Positions 18,469 to 27,733 of a stretch of DNA of 63,236 nt are shown here, one piece after another (position 1 is the first letter of the stretch; each line of letters starts with the position of its first letter). The stretch comes from Verrucomicrobiota bacterium (GTDB lineage: Bacteria > Verrucomicrobiota > Verrucomicrobiia > Opitutales > Opitutaceae), in NCBI GenBank assembly GCA_025361935.1, contig JANYJB010000067.1:1-63236 (forward strand), written 5' to 3'. Both the position numbers and the translations under genes were made by a program. The notes under the pieces are model-generated. The model was not told the DNA's origin and did not search any database. It was given only the letters and a program-made list of their open reading frames with translations.

Positions 18469-20309
18469 GCGCCCCCTCCCGCAGTTCTCGCATCGTGTGG
18501 CTCGTATTTGCCGTCACCGCTCTGGCCCTCACCGGTTTCTGGGCCTTGCGCATCATCAACAGCCTGAGCGCCTCCGACCAGCGCGCCCTCGTCCCGACGA
18601 CCACCGTCTGGGGCATGCACGCCTGCATCGTGGCCATCCTCGGAGGCCTCGCGGGTGTTTACGCTGTCTTGGCGGGCATTCTGGGGCGACGCCACATGCT
18701 CGTCGCGCTCGCCTTGCTCGTAGGAGGCTGGCTGGCCTGCGGCCTCGCTCCCCAGACAAACCGCATCTTCTTCGACGAACACCTCTACATGCAGATCGGC
18801 CAGACGATCGCCCATACTGGCCGCGCCGAGACCGCCAACTACGCCCGCGTCGAATACGGCCAGTTCGAGATGTATAGCGCCTGGGTCAACAAACAGCCCA
18901 ACGGCCTCCCCTATCTCCTCTCGTGGCTCTACCGCATCTTCGGCGTTTCCGACGGCGTCTCCCATTTCCTCAACCGCGCCCTCGTCGGCTTGTCCGCCGC
19001 CGCGCTCTACCTCGCTCTCACGCTCATCCCCTGGCGCTTGCCGACCGGTTCCGCGCTGGCGGCCGGCCTGTTGTTTGTTTTCACGCCGCTGGTCATGTGG
19101 TGGGGTCACACTGTGTCGGTCGAGCCGGCCGCCGCCGCCACTGCCGTCTTCGCGTTTTTCGCGGCCTGCGTCCACGCGCGTCTGCGCGATGCCGAAACCG
19201 CCCAGGGAAGACCGGCCGCCGGCCTGCTGCTCGCCGGCGCGACGGCCTTCGCCTGCTATTTCCGCCCCGAATCACTGCTGGTTTTTCCGCTGGTCGCGGC
19301 GGTGCTCTGGTCCACCGAGGACCGCTTTATCGAGGATGAATCCGCCTGGGGCGGCCTCTCGCTGGCGCTCGCGCTGGTCACGCCCAACCTCCTTCACCTG
19401 TGGTCCGTGCGCGGCGAAGACTGGGGCGCCACCGACGGACGCCGGTTCTCGGTGGAGTTTGTCGGCAAAAATCTGCACAGCAACGGCGGCTATTTCTTCG
19501 ACTCGGCGTGGTTTCCCGTCGCGGGGACGCTGCTGGCGCTGGCCGGCATTGGCTGGCTGCTGGCCCGCAACCGCTCCGCCGGTCTCGTCGTGGGACTGTG
19601 GTTCACGCTTTCGTGGGGTATCTTTGTGCTCTTTTACGCCGGCGGTTATTATTACGGTGCCAGTTCGCGCTACGCCGTCGTATCCTGCGCGCCTGTCGCC
19701 GTTTTCATGGGTATCGGGCTGGCCGCCCTTCACGGCAGCTTCCGTCAACGTCCGATGATCGCCGGCGGCCTCGCCGCGATGGTCCTGATCAACTGGGCCG
19801 CCGCCATGCACTACGTTCCCACCCTCAGCCGCGAATCCGCCGAGGCCCGCGCGGATGTAGATTTCGTCGCCAAGGTCGCGCCTACCCTGCCCGAGGGCTC
19901 GCTGGTAATTTCGTGCGACCCGTGCATGTGGCAGGTCAAGAGCGTCAACTCCACCCAGCTCTTCGTCATAGAAAACCAGATGCGCAACGAACTGCGCGAG
20001 CTCGTCAACCAATACCCCGGCGGCATCTACTACCACTGGGATTTCTGGCACGGCGCCGAGCCGGACATCGCCAGGCGTTCCGCCGCCTTGCTCGAGGAGG
20101 TTCACGCCACCGTCTTCGCTCGCACCACCTCCCAATCCTACAAACTCGGGCTTTTCCGCATCGACACCCCGGAGGGCATCGAACGTTTCGGCGGCAAGGT
20201 TCCGCCTCCCCCGCTCCGTGAAATCTTCGACATGGACGGCGTCATCCAGTGTGCGCATCAACCGGCACCCGCCGCCGCCCCGCCCTCACCGCCCGCGAAA
20301 GCGCCATGA
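18465..20309 (+). CDS. Polytopic membrane glycosyltransferase-like protein (GT-C type)
   Basis: A 614-residue membrane protein with about ten to twelve hydrophobic segments between residues 10 and 460, and a C-terminal soluble part of about 150 residues. After the third hydrophobic segment the loop reads RIFFDEHLYMQIGQ, matching the acidic pair that GT39/ArnT-like enzymes carry in their first periplasmic loop. It would transfer a sugar from a polyprenyl-phosphate donor outside the membrane. The donor could come from the GT2 two genes upstream. The acceptor is unknown; the pilin-like proteins at the head of the operon are candidates. ATGA overlaps both sides. Confidence 0.75.
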   Translation: MSAPSRSSRIVWLVFAVTALALTGFWALRIINSLSASDQRALVPTTTVWGMHACIVAILGGLAGVYAVLAGILGRRHMLVALALLVGGWLACGLAPQTNRIFFDEHLYMQIGQTIAHTGRAETANYARVEYGQFEMYSAWVNKQPNGLPYLLSWLYRIFGVSDGVSHFLNRALVGLSAAALYLALTLIPWRLPTGSALAAGLLFVFTPLVMWWGHTVSVEPAAAATAVFAFFAACVHARLRDAETAQGRPAAGLLLAGATAFACYFRPESLLVFPLVAAVLWSTEDRFIEDESAWGGLSLALALVTPNLLHLWSVRGEDWGATDGRRFSVEFVGKNLHSNGGYFFDSAWFPVAGTLLALAGIGWLLARNRSAGLVVGLWFTLSWGIFVLFYAGGYYYGASSRYAVVSCAPVAVFMGIGLAALHGSFRQRPMIAGGLAAMVLINWAAAMHYVPTLSRESAEARADVDFVAKVAPTLPEGSLVISCDPCMWQVKSVNSTQLFVIENQMRNELRELVNQYPGGIYYHWDFWHGAEPDIARRSAALLEEVHATVFARTTSQSYKLGLFRIDTPEGIERFGGKVPPPPLREIFDMDGVIQCAHQPAPAAAPPSPPAKAP

Positions 20310-21472
20310 GCGATTTCTATTCATGGAGCCGGTTCGCGATACGCACCGCCGCTGCTGCCGCCGGCGTGGAGGGCGCACCCTCGAAGCTGATCTTCGTCGT
20401 CACCAAACGCTGCCACTCGCGCTGTGTTTATTGCGACATCTGGAAGGTCAAAGACACGCCCGGCGGTCTGGACGACGAACTCTCTCTCGACGAGGTGCGC
20501 TCGGTGGCGGCGTCCAACCCGTTCCTCCAGTGGATTGATTTCACCGGCGGCGAACCCACCGACCGGCCCGACTTCCCGCAGGTCATCCAAGCCTTCGCCG
20601 AACATTGCCCCGATCTCCTTCTCGTTCACTTTCCCACCAACGGCATCGCCACGAACCGCATCGCCCAGATGGCGGAGGACATCCGGGCCAAGGTCCGCGC
20701 TCGTCTGGTCGTGACCGTCTCGATCGACGGCCCGCCCGAACTGAACGACCGGCTTCGTGGCATCCGTAATGACTTCGGCCATGCCATCAACACATTCGCC
20801 GTCCTCAGGAATCTGCTCGGCGCCGACAATGTCTTCGCCGGCATGACCCTCCACGGCCACAAGGCGTCCTGCGGCCACACCTCCTCCGAGCTGGTTGACC
20901 AGACGTTCGCCGCCATCAACGCCGCCTTGCTGGCGAAAAACGAAACCGCCCTCGGCTGGGAAGGATTCCACCTCAACATCCCCCATCTCTCGCAGCACTA
21001 CTACGGCAACACCGCCGCCGGGCCGACGGACGGATTTGGCGGCACCGCGCACCGGGCGGAAGTGATGGCCGCGCTGCGCCACGCCGCCGGGCAGTCAAAG
21101 TCGGCCGGTTCGCTACCCATGCGCGCCGTCGAGCGGATTTACCGCGCCGAGGCCATGCGCTACCTCGCCGAGGGCCGCACAAACATCCCCTGCTCTGCCC
21201 TGCTCTCGACCGCTTACCTCTCCGAAAAAGGCGAGGTCTATCCCTGCACGATCTGGGACAAGCCGCTGGGCAACATCCGCAACACCGGCTACGCGCTCAT
21301 GCCCGTGATCGAGGCGGCCCGCCGCGCCGGTGTGCGCAAGGCCGTCGCCGAGGCGCGCTGCCCCAATTGCTGGACTCCCTGCGAAGCTTATCCCGCCATC
21401 GCCGCCTCTCCCGTCCGCTCGTTGCTGGCTCTCGTCGGCGGCGGACGAAATACCCATACTGTTTCCGCATGA
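20306..21472 (+). CDS. Radical SAM enzyme with SPASM-like C-terminal cysteines
   Basis: A 388-residue enzyme. The radical SAM 4Fe-4S motif is CHSRCVYC (Cys36, 40, 43), followed by FTGGEPT. The C-terminal third has GEVYPC and CPNCWTPCEAYP, a cysteine pattern like the SPASM/twitch domain that holds auxiliary clusters in peptide-maturing and some sugar-modifying enzymes. No precursor peptide gene is obvious next to it, so the substrate could be a sugar, a lipid or one of the surface proteins. It overlaps the membrane glycosyltransferase and the spermidine-synthase-like gene by ATGA on each side. Confidence 0.88.
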   Translation: MSDFYSWSRFAIRTAAAAAGVEGAPSKLIFVVTKRCHSRCVYCDIWKVKDTPGGLDDELSLDEVRSVAASNPFLQWIDFTGGEPTDRPDFPQVIQAFAEHCPDLLLVHFPTNGIATNRIAQMAEDIRAKVRARLVVTVSIDGPPELNDRLRGIRNDFGHAINTFAVLRNLLGADNVFAGMTLHGHKASCGHTSSELVDQTFAAINAALLAKNETALGWEGFHLNIPHLSQHYYGNTAAGPTDGFGGTAHRAEVMAALRHAAGQSKSAGSLPMRAVERIYRAEAMRYLAEGRTNIPCSALLSTAYLSEKGEVYPCTIWDKPLGNIRNTGYALMPVIEAARRAGVRKAVAEARCPNCWTPCEAYPAIAASPVRSLLALVGGGRNTHTVSA

Positions 21473-23589
21473 ACGATTCCCCACGCATCCACCCGGTTTT
21501 TGCCCAGGCTCTCCGGATCATGATTTTTTGCGCCGTGCCGCTCGCCTCCTTTCTGGCGTTTTCCATCCAGCCCATGCTGGGCAAGCGCCTCCTGCCCGTT
21601 CACGGCGGCGCGGCGGGAACCTGGCTCGGCGCGATGGTGTATTTCCAAGTCGCGCTTCTTCTCGGCTACACCTGGGCGGCCGTGCTGGTGCGCCGCCCCC
21701 TGCGCACGCAGGCGTTTGCCACCATCTTCCTGAGCGTGGCCGCGGTCCTATGCTTTCATCTGCCCGCCGGCCAGGGCGACCTTGAGGATAACATCGGTTC
21801 GGTGGTGTGGAGCCTCGCGCTTTCCAGCCTTCCGGCGATGGTGCTGCTTTTCAGCATCTCGCCGCTCATGCACGGCTGGCTGCAACGCCAAGGCGAGAAA
21901 ATCCCCTACCACATCTACGCCATTTCCAATGCGGGCAGCCTGCTTGCGCTGGTCGCCTATCCGTTCCTCATCGAGACTTCGCTTGGGATTTCCGAACAGG
22001 CTTTCTTCTGGCACGGACTGCTATTTGTAACCGCGGCCCTCGTCGCGGCGTGTGGGTTCATCCTTTTCAAGGGCCGTGTCACGCCGCCCTCGTCCGCGGA
22101 GCCTTCGGCGACCGAGGCGGATGAGCCCATGCAATTTGGCCGCATGGCCCTTTGGCTCGGACTGAGCGCCCTCACCTGCATCGGCATGCTGGGCGCCACC
22201 CACCACCTTTCCGCGGAACTGGGGTCAACCCCGGTCGCCTGGGTCGGCCCCTTCGGCGTTTACCTGCTGAGCTTCACCGTGACCTTCGCCGGACGCTGGC
22301 AACCTTGGATGACCCGCACCTGCATCGCCTGGCTGGCCATCAGCCTGAGCGGCTACATGGTCGCCAAGGGCTTCACCGCCGTGACCGTCAACGCCGGCAC
22401 CGCATGGTGGCTCGTGTCGCTCACGGCCAGCGGCAGCTTTCTGGGCAACGCCCTGCTGCACCAGCTCCGTCCCGCCCGCCGGTTTGAGCGTTACTACCTC
22501 GTTCTCGCCGTCGGCGGCGTGATTGGCGGCCTTTGTTCCAGCCTGCTTATTCCCGCCATGCTGGCCCGTCCCACGGAATTCGTGCTGGCTTCAATCGCGC
22601 TGCTTGGCATCGGCATGTCGTGGCTCATGTCGCTCCGCGATGTCGGTGCGGTCGCCATCACTCTCGTCGTGCTGGCGTCGCCGATCCTCGGCCTCGGCCT
22701 CAGGCAGATCCACACGGAAGCCGGCGACGGCGCCCGCATCACCCATTATCGTGACGTCAACAGCCATATCATGGTGCGCACCGACGACCACAGCGCCGTC
22801 CTCTCCAGCGAAACCACCACCCACGGCAGCCAGCTCAACGCCAACGAGGCCGCCCGCCGCCGCCCCACGCTTTATTACACCGAGAGCACCGGCATCGGCC
22901 GCGTGCTGGAACGCCTCCAGGCCGAACGACCGGCCATGAACGTCGGGCTCATCGGCTTGGGCGCAGGCACTATCGCCGCCTACTCGCGCAAGGGCGACGT
23001 TTACGACTTCTGGGACATCGACCCCAAGGCCCTGCGCACCGCCCGCGAGAGCTTCACCTTCATCGCCGATGCCCGCGGACGCATCACCACCACGCTGCGC
23101 GACGGCCGCAAGGGACTCGAAAAAAACAGCACCGACTACGACGTGATTGTCCTGGATGCGTTTTCCGGCGACGGCATTCCCGCCCACCTAATCACCCGCG
23201 AGGCCATGAAGACCTACATGGAGCGGCTTGCCGCCCGTGACGGCATCCTGCTCGTTCACGCTTCCAGCCGCTACTCGCGGCTCTTTCCTGTCGTGGCCGC
23301 CACCGCGCGAACCCTTGATCTGGTCGCCATTGATGTGGCGACCGAGATCACCGAATCCGCCGCCGCCAGTGACTGGGATCCCACGCCCACCGAATACCTC
23401 ATCGTCTGCCGACCCGACAAAATGCCCACCGTCGCCGGCTGGTTTCCCGCCGAAGAAGACAAAGGCCGCGTAAAGCATACTCTCACCCGCGCCCCCTCCG
23501 CGCCGCCCGATCCACGCCTCATTTGGACCGACGAGCGCAACGCCTCCATCGACGTGCTCGATCTTGGCAAGTTCCTCTTCCAACCCTGA
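21469..23589 (+). CDS. Membrane-anchored spermidine synthase-like protein
   Basis: A 706-residue fusion. Residues 1 to about 415 contain many hydrophobic helices (starting IMIFCAVPLASFLAFSIQPM), resembling the membrane part seen in large spermidine synthase-like proteins. Residues about 440-706 form a Rossmann-like domain with VGLIGLGAGTIAAY, FWDIDPKALRTAR and DVIVLDAFSGDGIPAHLI. The latter matches the aminopropyltransferase fold, but the catalytic chemistry in this membrane form is not established. It is the last gene of the operon, and its stop lies in a hairpin shared with rdgB. Confidence 0.82.
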   Translation: MNDSPRIHPVFAQALRIMIFCAVPLASFLAFSIQPMLGKRLLPVHGGAAGTWLGAMVYFQVALLLGYTWAAVLVRRPLRTQAFATIFLSVAAVLCFHLPAGQGDLEDNIGSVVWSLALSSLPAMVLLFSISPLMHGWLQRQGEKIPYHIYAISNAGSLLALVAYPFLIETSLGISEQAFFWHGLLFVTAALVAACGFILFKGRVTPPSSAEPSATEADEPMQFGRMALWLGLSALTCIGMLGATHHLSAELGSTPVAWVGPFGVYLLSFTVTFAGRWQPWMTRTCIAWLAISLSGYMVAKGFTAVTVNAGTAWWLVSLTASGSFLGNALLHQLRPARRFERYYLVLAVGGVIGGLCSSLLIPAMLARPTEFVLASIALLGIGMSWLMSLRDVGAVAITLVVLASPILGLGLRQIHTEAGDGARITHYRDVNSHIMVRTDDHSAVLSSETTTHGSQLNANEAARRRPTLYYTESTGIGRVLERLQAERPAMNVGLIGLGAGTIAAYSRKGDVYDFWDIDPKALRTARESFTFIADARGRITTTLRDGRKGLEKNSTDYDVIVLDAFSGDGIPAHLITREAMKTYMERLAARDGILLVHASSRYSRLFPVVAATARTLDLVAIDVATEITESAAASDWDPTPTEYLIVCRPDKMPTVAGWFPAEEDKGRVKHTLTRAPSAPPDPRLIWTDERNASIDVLDLGKFLFQP

Positions 23590-23602
23590 CCACTCGGTCA
23601 GG
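23585..23602. terminator. Hairpin across two convergent stop codons
   Basis: CCTGACC (23585-23591) and GGTCAGG (23596-23602) form a perfect 7-bp stem with a 4-nt loop. The stop of the spermidine-synthase-like gene lies in the left arm and the rdgB stop in the right arm. No T run follows on either side, so it may act as a bidirectional barrier rather than a classical intrinsic terminator. Confidence 0.5.
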
Positions 23603-24200
23603 AGCGTCCGCGCCACCACTCGACCATCGCAGCCCAGGCCCGGCCGCGATGGCTCAGTTTATTTTTAACCTCGTCGCCGAGCTCGGCGTAGCTTGCCGAA
23701 TGGCCGTCCGGCACGAACAGCGGATCATAACCAAATCCGGCGCCACCGCGCGGATCGTCGAGAAGCCGCCCCGTGCACCGCCCCTCGAAAACCTGCTCCA
23801 CTCCGCCAGGGCCGCGGAGAAGAAGCACACACAGGAAACACGCGCCGCGCCGTGCCGCAGGCACGCCGCGCATTACCTCGGTCAACTTGCGCAGATTTGC
23901 CGCGCTGTCGGCCTGCGGCCCCGCGAAGTAGGCCGATTCCACGCCGGGACCGCCGCCGAGTTCATCGACGCACACTCCGCTGTCGTCCGCCAACACCCAT
24001 GCCTCGGGCGGCAGCTTCGCCTTCAGCGCGAGCGCCTTCTTGCGCGCGTTGCCGATGAACGTCCCCGTGTCCTCCTCGACCGGCGGCATGCCGCCGACGG
24101 CCTTTGCGGACACGATCTCGACGGCCAGGCCGCTCGCGGCGGCCAGCGCGTTCATTTCCTGCGCCTTGTGGGCGTTACCGGAGGCTAAATACAGTTTCAT
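23598..24200 (-). CDS. rdgB: Non-canonical purine NTP pyrophosphatase (RdgB/HAM1)
   Basis: Hydrolyses dITP, dHAPTP and XTP to the monophosphates, keeping damaged purines out of DNA. The 200-residue protein has the family signatures in order: ASGNAHKAQEM at the N terminus, ADDSGVCVDELGGGPGVESA, GFGYDPLFVPDG and ELGDEVKNKLSHRG. ATG at 24200 was chosen; a TTG one codon upstream is possible. The start lies 26 bp inside the end of ribD, so the two are translated from one message. Confidence 0.94.
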   Translation of the reverse strand: MKLYLASGNAHKAQEMNALAAASGLAVEIVSAKAVGGMPPVEEDTGTFIGNARKKALALKAKLPPEAWVLADDSGVCVDELGGGPGVESAYFAGPQADSAANLRKLTEVMRGVPAARRGACFLCVLLLRGPGGVEQVFEGRCTGRLLDDPRGGAGFGYDPLFVPDGHSASYAELGDEVKNKLSHRGRAWAAMVEWWRGRS

Positions 24201-25338
24201 CAAGCAGCAGATTTTCCGGATAAACCACCCGCCCGCGCATCAGCGCGTCTTCGCCGAAAACCTCGTGCCGCACGTCGGCCAGCCGCACCGCCTGGTCAAC
24301 CCGTTCCGGCCTCAGCCCGCTGAAACCCGCCTTGGCCTTCTCGTCGGCAAACAGCACCGGCGCGCGATAGGAAAACAGATAGTCGAGCTCCCGCGCCCTC
24401 ATGATTTCGCTCACAAGCTGGGCTCCGCCCTCGAAATAGACACCCGTGATTTTCTCCTGCGCACAACGAAGCCGGAAATCGCGGAAGTTTACCCTCTGCG
24501 TAGGCGAATTGATCACCCACACCTGCACTCCCAGGTCGCGCAGCTTGCGCACATAGCCCATACCCGCATGCGAAGTCGTCACCACGATCGTGCTCTCCCG
24601 GTGTTTGTCGGTGTAAACTTGCGGGAGATTATGGTCAGCGACCGACCGCAGCAGGCCGTCGAAAATAAACCGACGCGGACACCACTCCTCGCCGTCGGCA
24701 AGCCGCGCGGTCAGGCGTGGGTTGTCCTTGATCACCGTCATCGTGCCCACGGCGATGCCCGGGAAATACCTGCGCCAGTGATGCACGTCGGCTCGCGCCG
24801 CCTCGCCCGTTATCCACTTTGACTCGCCGGTGCGGCAAGCGATCTTGCCGTCCAGCGTCACCGCCACCTTGGCCGCAAAAAGGGGCGTCTCTCGGGCAAC
24901 CCAGTGGTTGAAAATCAAGTTAAGGTCGCTGCATTCGCGTTCGAGCACGCCCGTCACGACCTCGACCCTCGCCGACCTCAGTCGCTCGAAGCCCTTCCCG
25001 CTGTGAACGGGATTAGGATCGGTTGCGCCGACGACCACGCGCTTGATGCCGGAAACCTGAATCGCATCGCAGCACGCCCCGGTGCGCCCGTGGGTGGAGC
25101 AAGGCTCCAACGTCACGTAAAGCGTCGCGCCCGGCTTAGGGGAACGTCCGAGGTTCGTCAGCGCCACGCGCTCGGCATGCGGTCCTCCATCCTTGGCGTG
25201 AAATCCCTCCGACACCACCCGCCCGTCCTCGACGATCACCGCGCCCACGAGGGGATTCGGATGCGTCTGCCCCCACGCCTGCTTCGCCAGATAAACGGCG
25301 CGGCGCATAAAAAACTCATCCTGATTGAGGTCGGTCAT
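24175..25338 (-). CDS. ribD: Bifunctional riboflavin deaminase/reductase
   Basis: Carries out deamination then reduction of the pyrimidine intermediate in riboflavin synthesis. The N-terminal deaminase domain (1 to about 145) has the zinc motif PHAERVAL and PCSTHGRTGACC. The C-terminal reductase domain (about 150-387) includes AVTLDGKIACRTGESKWITG and GGAQLVSEI. Length of 387 residues is normal. No other rib gene and no recognisable FMN riboswitch lies upstream. Confidence 0.95.
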   Translation of the reverse strand: MTDLNQDEFFMRRAVYLAKQAWGQTHPNPLVGAVIVEDGRVVSEGFHAKDGGPHAERVALTNLGRSPKPGATLYVTLEPCSTHGRTGACCDAIQVSGIKRVVVGATDPNPVHSGKGFERLRSARVEVVTGVLERECSDLNLIFNHWVARETPLFAAKVAVTLDGKIACRTGESKWITGEAARADVHHWRRYFPGIAVGTMTVIKDNPRLTARLADGEEWCPRRFIFDGLLRSVADHNLPQVYTDKHRESTIVVTTSHAGMGYVRKLRDLGVQVWVINSPTQRVNFRDFRLRCAQEKITGVYFEGGAQLVSEIMRARELDYLFSYRAPVLFADEKAKAGFSGLRPERVDQAVRLADVRHEVFGEDALMRGRVVYPENLLLDETVFSLR

Positions 25339-25388
25339 CGCTGCCTCAACTCATCCCGCGCCACCCGCCAAATGACAAACGCGAAAAA

Positions 25389-26024
25389 TTAGCCGCGCAC
25401 GAAGGGATTGGTTTTCTTCTCCACGCCCACCGTGGTCGCGCCACCATGCCCCGCGTAAACCGTCGTCTCATCGGGCAGTGTATAGATTTGCGTGGTGATC
25501 GACTTCGCGAGCACCTCGCGGCTCCCGCCCGGCAGGTCGGTGCGACCCACGCTCCCCTGAAACAACGCGTCGCCCACAAACGCTACTTTCGCGGCCGCTG
25601 CGTAAAACAACACGTTCCCCGGGCAATGCCCCGGCACGTGCCGCGCCTCGAATTCCAACGCGAGCGCGTTGAACCTCTCCCCCTGACCGACCCAGCGGTC
25701 CACGTGCAACGGCTCCAGCTTGATCGCGCCGCCGAGGAAGGCCGACATCACCTGCGGCGTCTCGATCAGCGTCTTGTCCGCCGCGTGCGCCAGCACCTTT
25801 GCACCGGTGGCGCGCACGACCTTGGCCGCGTCCTGCGTGTGGTCCCAGTGACCGTGTGTGATCCAGAGCTCCGTCAACTTGCACTTCTCCTGCGCAAGGA
25901 TCGGCTGGATTTCGTCAAGGATGTCGCCCGGCGCGTCGATCAGCACCGCCTCGCCGCGGTTGGCGTCGGTCAGCAGATAGCCGTTGGTCTGAATCGGGCC
26001 CGAGGGCCGCACGTGGATTTTCAT
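25389..26024 (-). CDS. Metallo-beta-lactamase-fold hydrolase (glyoxalase II-like)
   Basis: A 211-residue protein with the binuclear zinc site typical of YcbL/GloB-like hydrolases: THGHWDHTQD, HVPGHCPGNV with a further metal His, FVGDALFQGSVGRTDLPGG containing the bridging Asp, and AGHGGATTVG. The start MKIHVRPSG was set by family length; an in-frame ATG at 26084 would add 20 residues overlapping the promoter gap. Physiological thioester substrate is not deducible. It lies 56 bp downstream of the heptose-glycan operon. Confidence 0.88.
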   Translation of the reverse strand: MKIHVRPSGPIQTNGYLLTDANRGEAVLIDAPGDILDEIQPILAQEKCKLTELWITHGHWDHTQDAAKVVRATGAKVLAHAADKTLIETPQVMSAFLGGAIKLEPLHVDRWVGQGERFNALALEFEARHVPGHCPGNVLFYAAAAKVAFVGDALFQGSVGRTDLPGGSREVLAKSITTQIYTLPDETTVYAGHGGATTVGVEKKTNPFVRG

Positions 26025-26080
26025 TTGTCCCAAAAGACCGCAAACGCCGCCATCCGCAAGCCCCGCCCGCCGATACCCAT

Positions 26081-27733
26081 TCACGGCACATAATAAATCG
26101 TGAGATCGGGTGAAGCGGGATAATAATTTTGAGCGGGGTTGGGCAGCACGGTAAGTTCAACCCAGCTTGCGTCGCGATGCTTGAGCGCCTGGGCCTTGAA
26201 CATATCGATTTCCTCCGAGGACATGTCCATGCCCCGGGAGCCACCCACGACAACAAAGCAATCATGCAAGATCGGCGGCATATCCTCGAACGACTTCAGG
26301 CGGTCCTCGTCGCGATACGCGAAGCGATACTGCAGGTGGTTTCGCGCCAGATAATCAGTGTAGATCGGGCGCTTCGGCATGGCTTCGAGCAGTTCACCCG
26401 CCTGGTTGATCGAGATCACACCGGCACGGAGCCACGAGCAGAAATACGCCGTCCCCTCGACTGAGGTCGCCGCAAGAAATCCCACGATCGCAATCCGCAG
26501 CCAAATCACGCGCACCTTCATGACCAGGTAGGCGCACAGCATCGCGGCAGGCACGGCGGCGATCGTGAGGTAACGCATACGCTGGGAAACCAGGTAGTGG
26601 TTTACCCAGGCTCCGTCCTGATTGAACGACAGCCGCACGGGCGTGAATTCCAGCATCAGATACAGCGCCACAAACCAGGCTCCCGGCAGCCACAGCTTCC
26701 GGTCCCGCCGCCAAGCCATGACGGCGACCGCCACGATGCTCATGGTCCAGAATCCACCCAGCAGACTGGGCTTGAGCGGATTCAACGAGGCCAGAATCTG
26801 CCGCGTGTAAAACCAGGTCTCGGTCGGATCGATGAGCCAGAAGTTAAAGATACCGGGGATTGCCGAGATTTTCACAGGGCTTTCCGTAGTGAACTTCTGG
26901 GTAAACACCCGCGTGTTCATCTTCATGTTCAGCAAAAACGAGTCGCCCTGGGATCGGTAGTAAAAGCCCTCGACGCAGAGCACGATCAGGAAACCCAGCG
27001 CGACAAGACCGTAGCGCCACTTGAAACGCCATTCCATCAGCAGATACACCGCCATCACCCCGCCGATGAAAACCGTGGAGAGCTTGATGAAATAGCACAT
27101 GCCCACGGCCAGTCCGGCGGCCAGAAACCGTCCGTCCCTGGCCCAGGTTGGACGCCACCCGGCGGGATTCGGCGCACGATCTGCCCTCACCAGAAAATAC
27201 ATCGCCAGCCAGAAGAAAAACGCCAGCGGCACATCGGGCATGAGCCGGGTGCTGTAAAGAATGTCCAACGGAAATATCGCCAGCATCAGGGCCGACATCA
27301 ACGCCCAGTTCTCCTCCATGAAAAATCGCGCCAGCCGGTGCGTGATCATCACCATGCCCAACGAGCAAAGCAGCGCGAAAACCACCGCCGACGCGTCGCA
27401 CACGCCGAACACCTTGAAACAGGCCGCCGGGATGAGAATCATCGGATAGCGGAACTGAAACGCCTCCGCCGGATTCGGGATGTAGTCGGCCGGCACCTTG
27501 GTGAAATCGACCCGGTATTCGCCCTTCATGGCGGCCCGCGAGAGATCCAGATAAATGCCCTCATCCTGATCCATCGCGTAATTGATCCCGACAAAGTAGA
27601 ACAACCGCACCGCGAGGGCGAAAAGCACGATCAAGAGAATCACAGGCACGCCCAGCCGCTTGCCCGGCACGACCGGCTTTTCCAGCGCGGACGGTTTCTG
27701 CACAAACTTTGACAATGCGTTCAGGACTGGCAT
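26081..27733 (-). CDS. GT39/ArnT-like membrane glycosyltransferase
   Basis: A 550-residue protein with about ten hydrophobic helices (first at about 29-50) and a C-terminal soluble segment of about 100 residues. The first outer loop has NYAMDQDEGIYLDLSRA, containing the acidic residues used by ArnT and protein-mannosyltransferase-like enzymes that take sugars from polyprenyl phosphate. It is the last gene of the heptose operon, and the SDR stop overlaps its start by 1 bp. The DPM1-like GT2 at the operon head could make its donor. The acceptor (protein or lipid) is unknown. Confidence 0.8.
   Translation of the reverse strand: MPVLNALSKFVQKPSALEKPVVPGKRLGVPVILLIVLFALAVRLFYFVGINYAMDQDEGIYLDLSRAAMKGEYRVDFTKVPADYIPNPAEAFQFRYPMILIPAACFKVFGVCDASAVVFALLCSLGMVMITHRLARFFMEENWALMSALMLAIFPLDILYSTRLMPDVPLAFFFWLAMYFLVRADRAPNPAGWRPTWARDGRFLAAGLAVGMCYFIKLSTVFIGGVMAVYLLMEWRFKWRYGLVALGFLIVLCVEGFYYRSQGDSFLLNMKMNTRVFTQKFTTESPVKISAIPGIFNFWLIDPTETWFYTRQILASLNPLKPSLLGGFWTMSIVAVAVMAWRRDRKLWLPGAWFVALYLMLEFTPVRLSFNQDGAWVNHYLVSQRMRYLTIAAVPAAMLCAYLVMKVRVIWLRIAIVGFLAATSVEGTAYFCSWLRAGVISINQAGELLEAMPKRPIYTDYLARNHLQYRFAYRDEDRLKSFEDMPPILHDCFVVVGGSRGMDMSSEEIDMFKAQALKHRDASWVELTVLPNPAQNYYPASPDLTIYYVP

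Noticed and set aside
25339-25388. FMN riboswitch upstream of ribD
   Set aside because: The gap is only 50 bp and shows no RFN-like conserved boxes.
26597-27712. 371-residue plus-strand frame over GT39
   Set aside because: His/Arg/Gln-rich antisense shadow of a membrane protein gene.
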